64,000 bases of DNA from NCBI GenBank assembly GCA_039621445.1, contig CP154957.1:7877114-7941113 (forward strand), read 5' to 3'. The translations under genes were made by a program, and so were the position numbers. Shown here piece by piece: positions 63,973-64,000 of this stretch. Every line of letters begins with the position of its first letter. Position 1 is the stretch's first letter. The stretch is from Euglena gracilis (Eukaryota; Euglenida; Euglenophyceae; Euglenales). The notes beneath the pieces are model-generated. The model made no database searches. It worked only from the letters and a program-made list of their open reading frames with translations, and was not told the origin of the DNA.

Positions 63973-64000
63973 CACTATTTTCCCCCAGTTTTTAGCAAAA

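Overview
This window looks like nuclear DNA of an intron-bearing eukaryote that I cannot place taxonomically. One host gene is recognisable. It is a plus-strand homologue of TFIIIC subunit 5 (GTF3C5 / yeast TFC1), spread over at least five exons between 51.5 and 63.7 kb, with introns full of repeats. Everything else that can be identified is transposable elements, satellites and dispersed repeats. Homopolymeric G or C runs occur every few hundred bases, and most of those I could resolve are ends of small TA-flanked inverted-repeat elements. No rRNA, intact tRNA, CRISPR array or prokaryote-type operon is visible.

Region by region. From 0 to 4 kb there are only repeats. From 4.1 to 5.5 kb lies a minus-strand 5' fragment of a non-LTR retrotransposon carrying two 2A-like motifs, interrupted by a hAT-type MITE. 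From 5.98 to 9.92 kb is a hAT transposon with 16-bp terminal inverted repeats (TIRs), a perfect 8-bp target duplication and a degenerate transposase. From 10 to 13 kb there are MITEs and repeats. From 13.3 to 18.3 kb there are hairpins, a ~163-bp satellite, a second satellite and TA microsatellites. From 18.4 to 31.7 kb is a cluster of non-LTR retrotransposons of one lineage (copies A, B, D and C-part-1), with a run of C(TTCG)G hairpins between the divergent copies A and B. A 3.17-kb TA-flanked element sits in the 3' UTR of copy B.

From 31.72 to 42.07 kb is a 10.35-kb insertion that splits copy C in the middle of its reverse transcriptase. It has GGGGTTTTC / GAAAACCCC ends, GACGCGGGG arrays just inside both ends and a 3-bp AGC duplication. 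It holds a C2H2 gene with two very short introns, DDE-transposase remnants, a pair of tRNA-like units with a shared tail, and a second hAT transposase that is itself interrupted by a 1.66-kb hAT-like element. Copy C resumes at 42.07 kb and ends at 43.8 kb. From 45.3 to 46.8 kb is a TTAA-bounded TIR element with a 230-aa ORF and a long hairpin next to it. From 47.96 to 48.45 kb is a TIR element with perfect 19-bp TIRs and a perfect 8-bp duplication. From 51.5 kb to the end is the TFIIIC gene, whose introns carry two MITEs of the 6-10 kb hAT family, a 2.1-kb TIR element with dispersed AGGCGG palindromes, and several repeat families.

The retrotransposon lineage joins tandem N-terminal 2A-like motifs and C2H2 fingers to a reverse transcriptase followed by a C-terminal CCHC knuckle and an R2-type PD-(D/E)XK endonuclease. 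Several nested insertions are confirmed because conceptually removing the insert rejoins a conserved protein alignment. All calls were made by eye; no database search was run.
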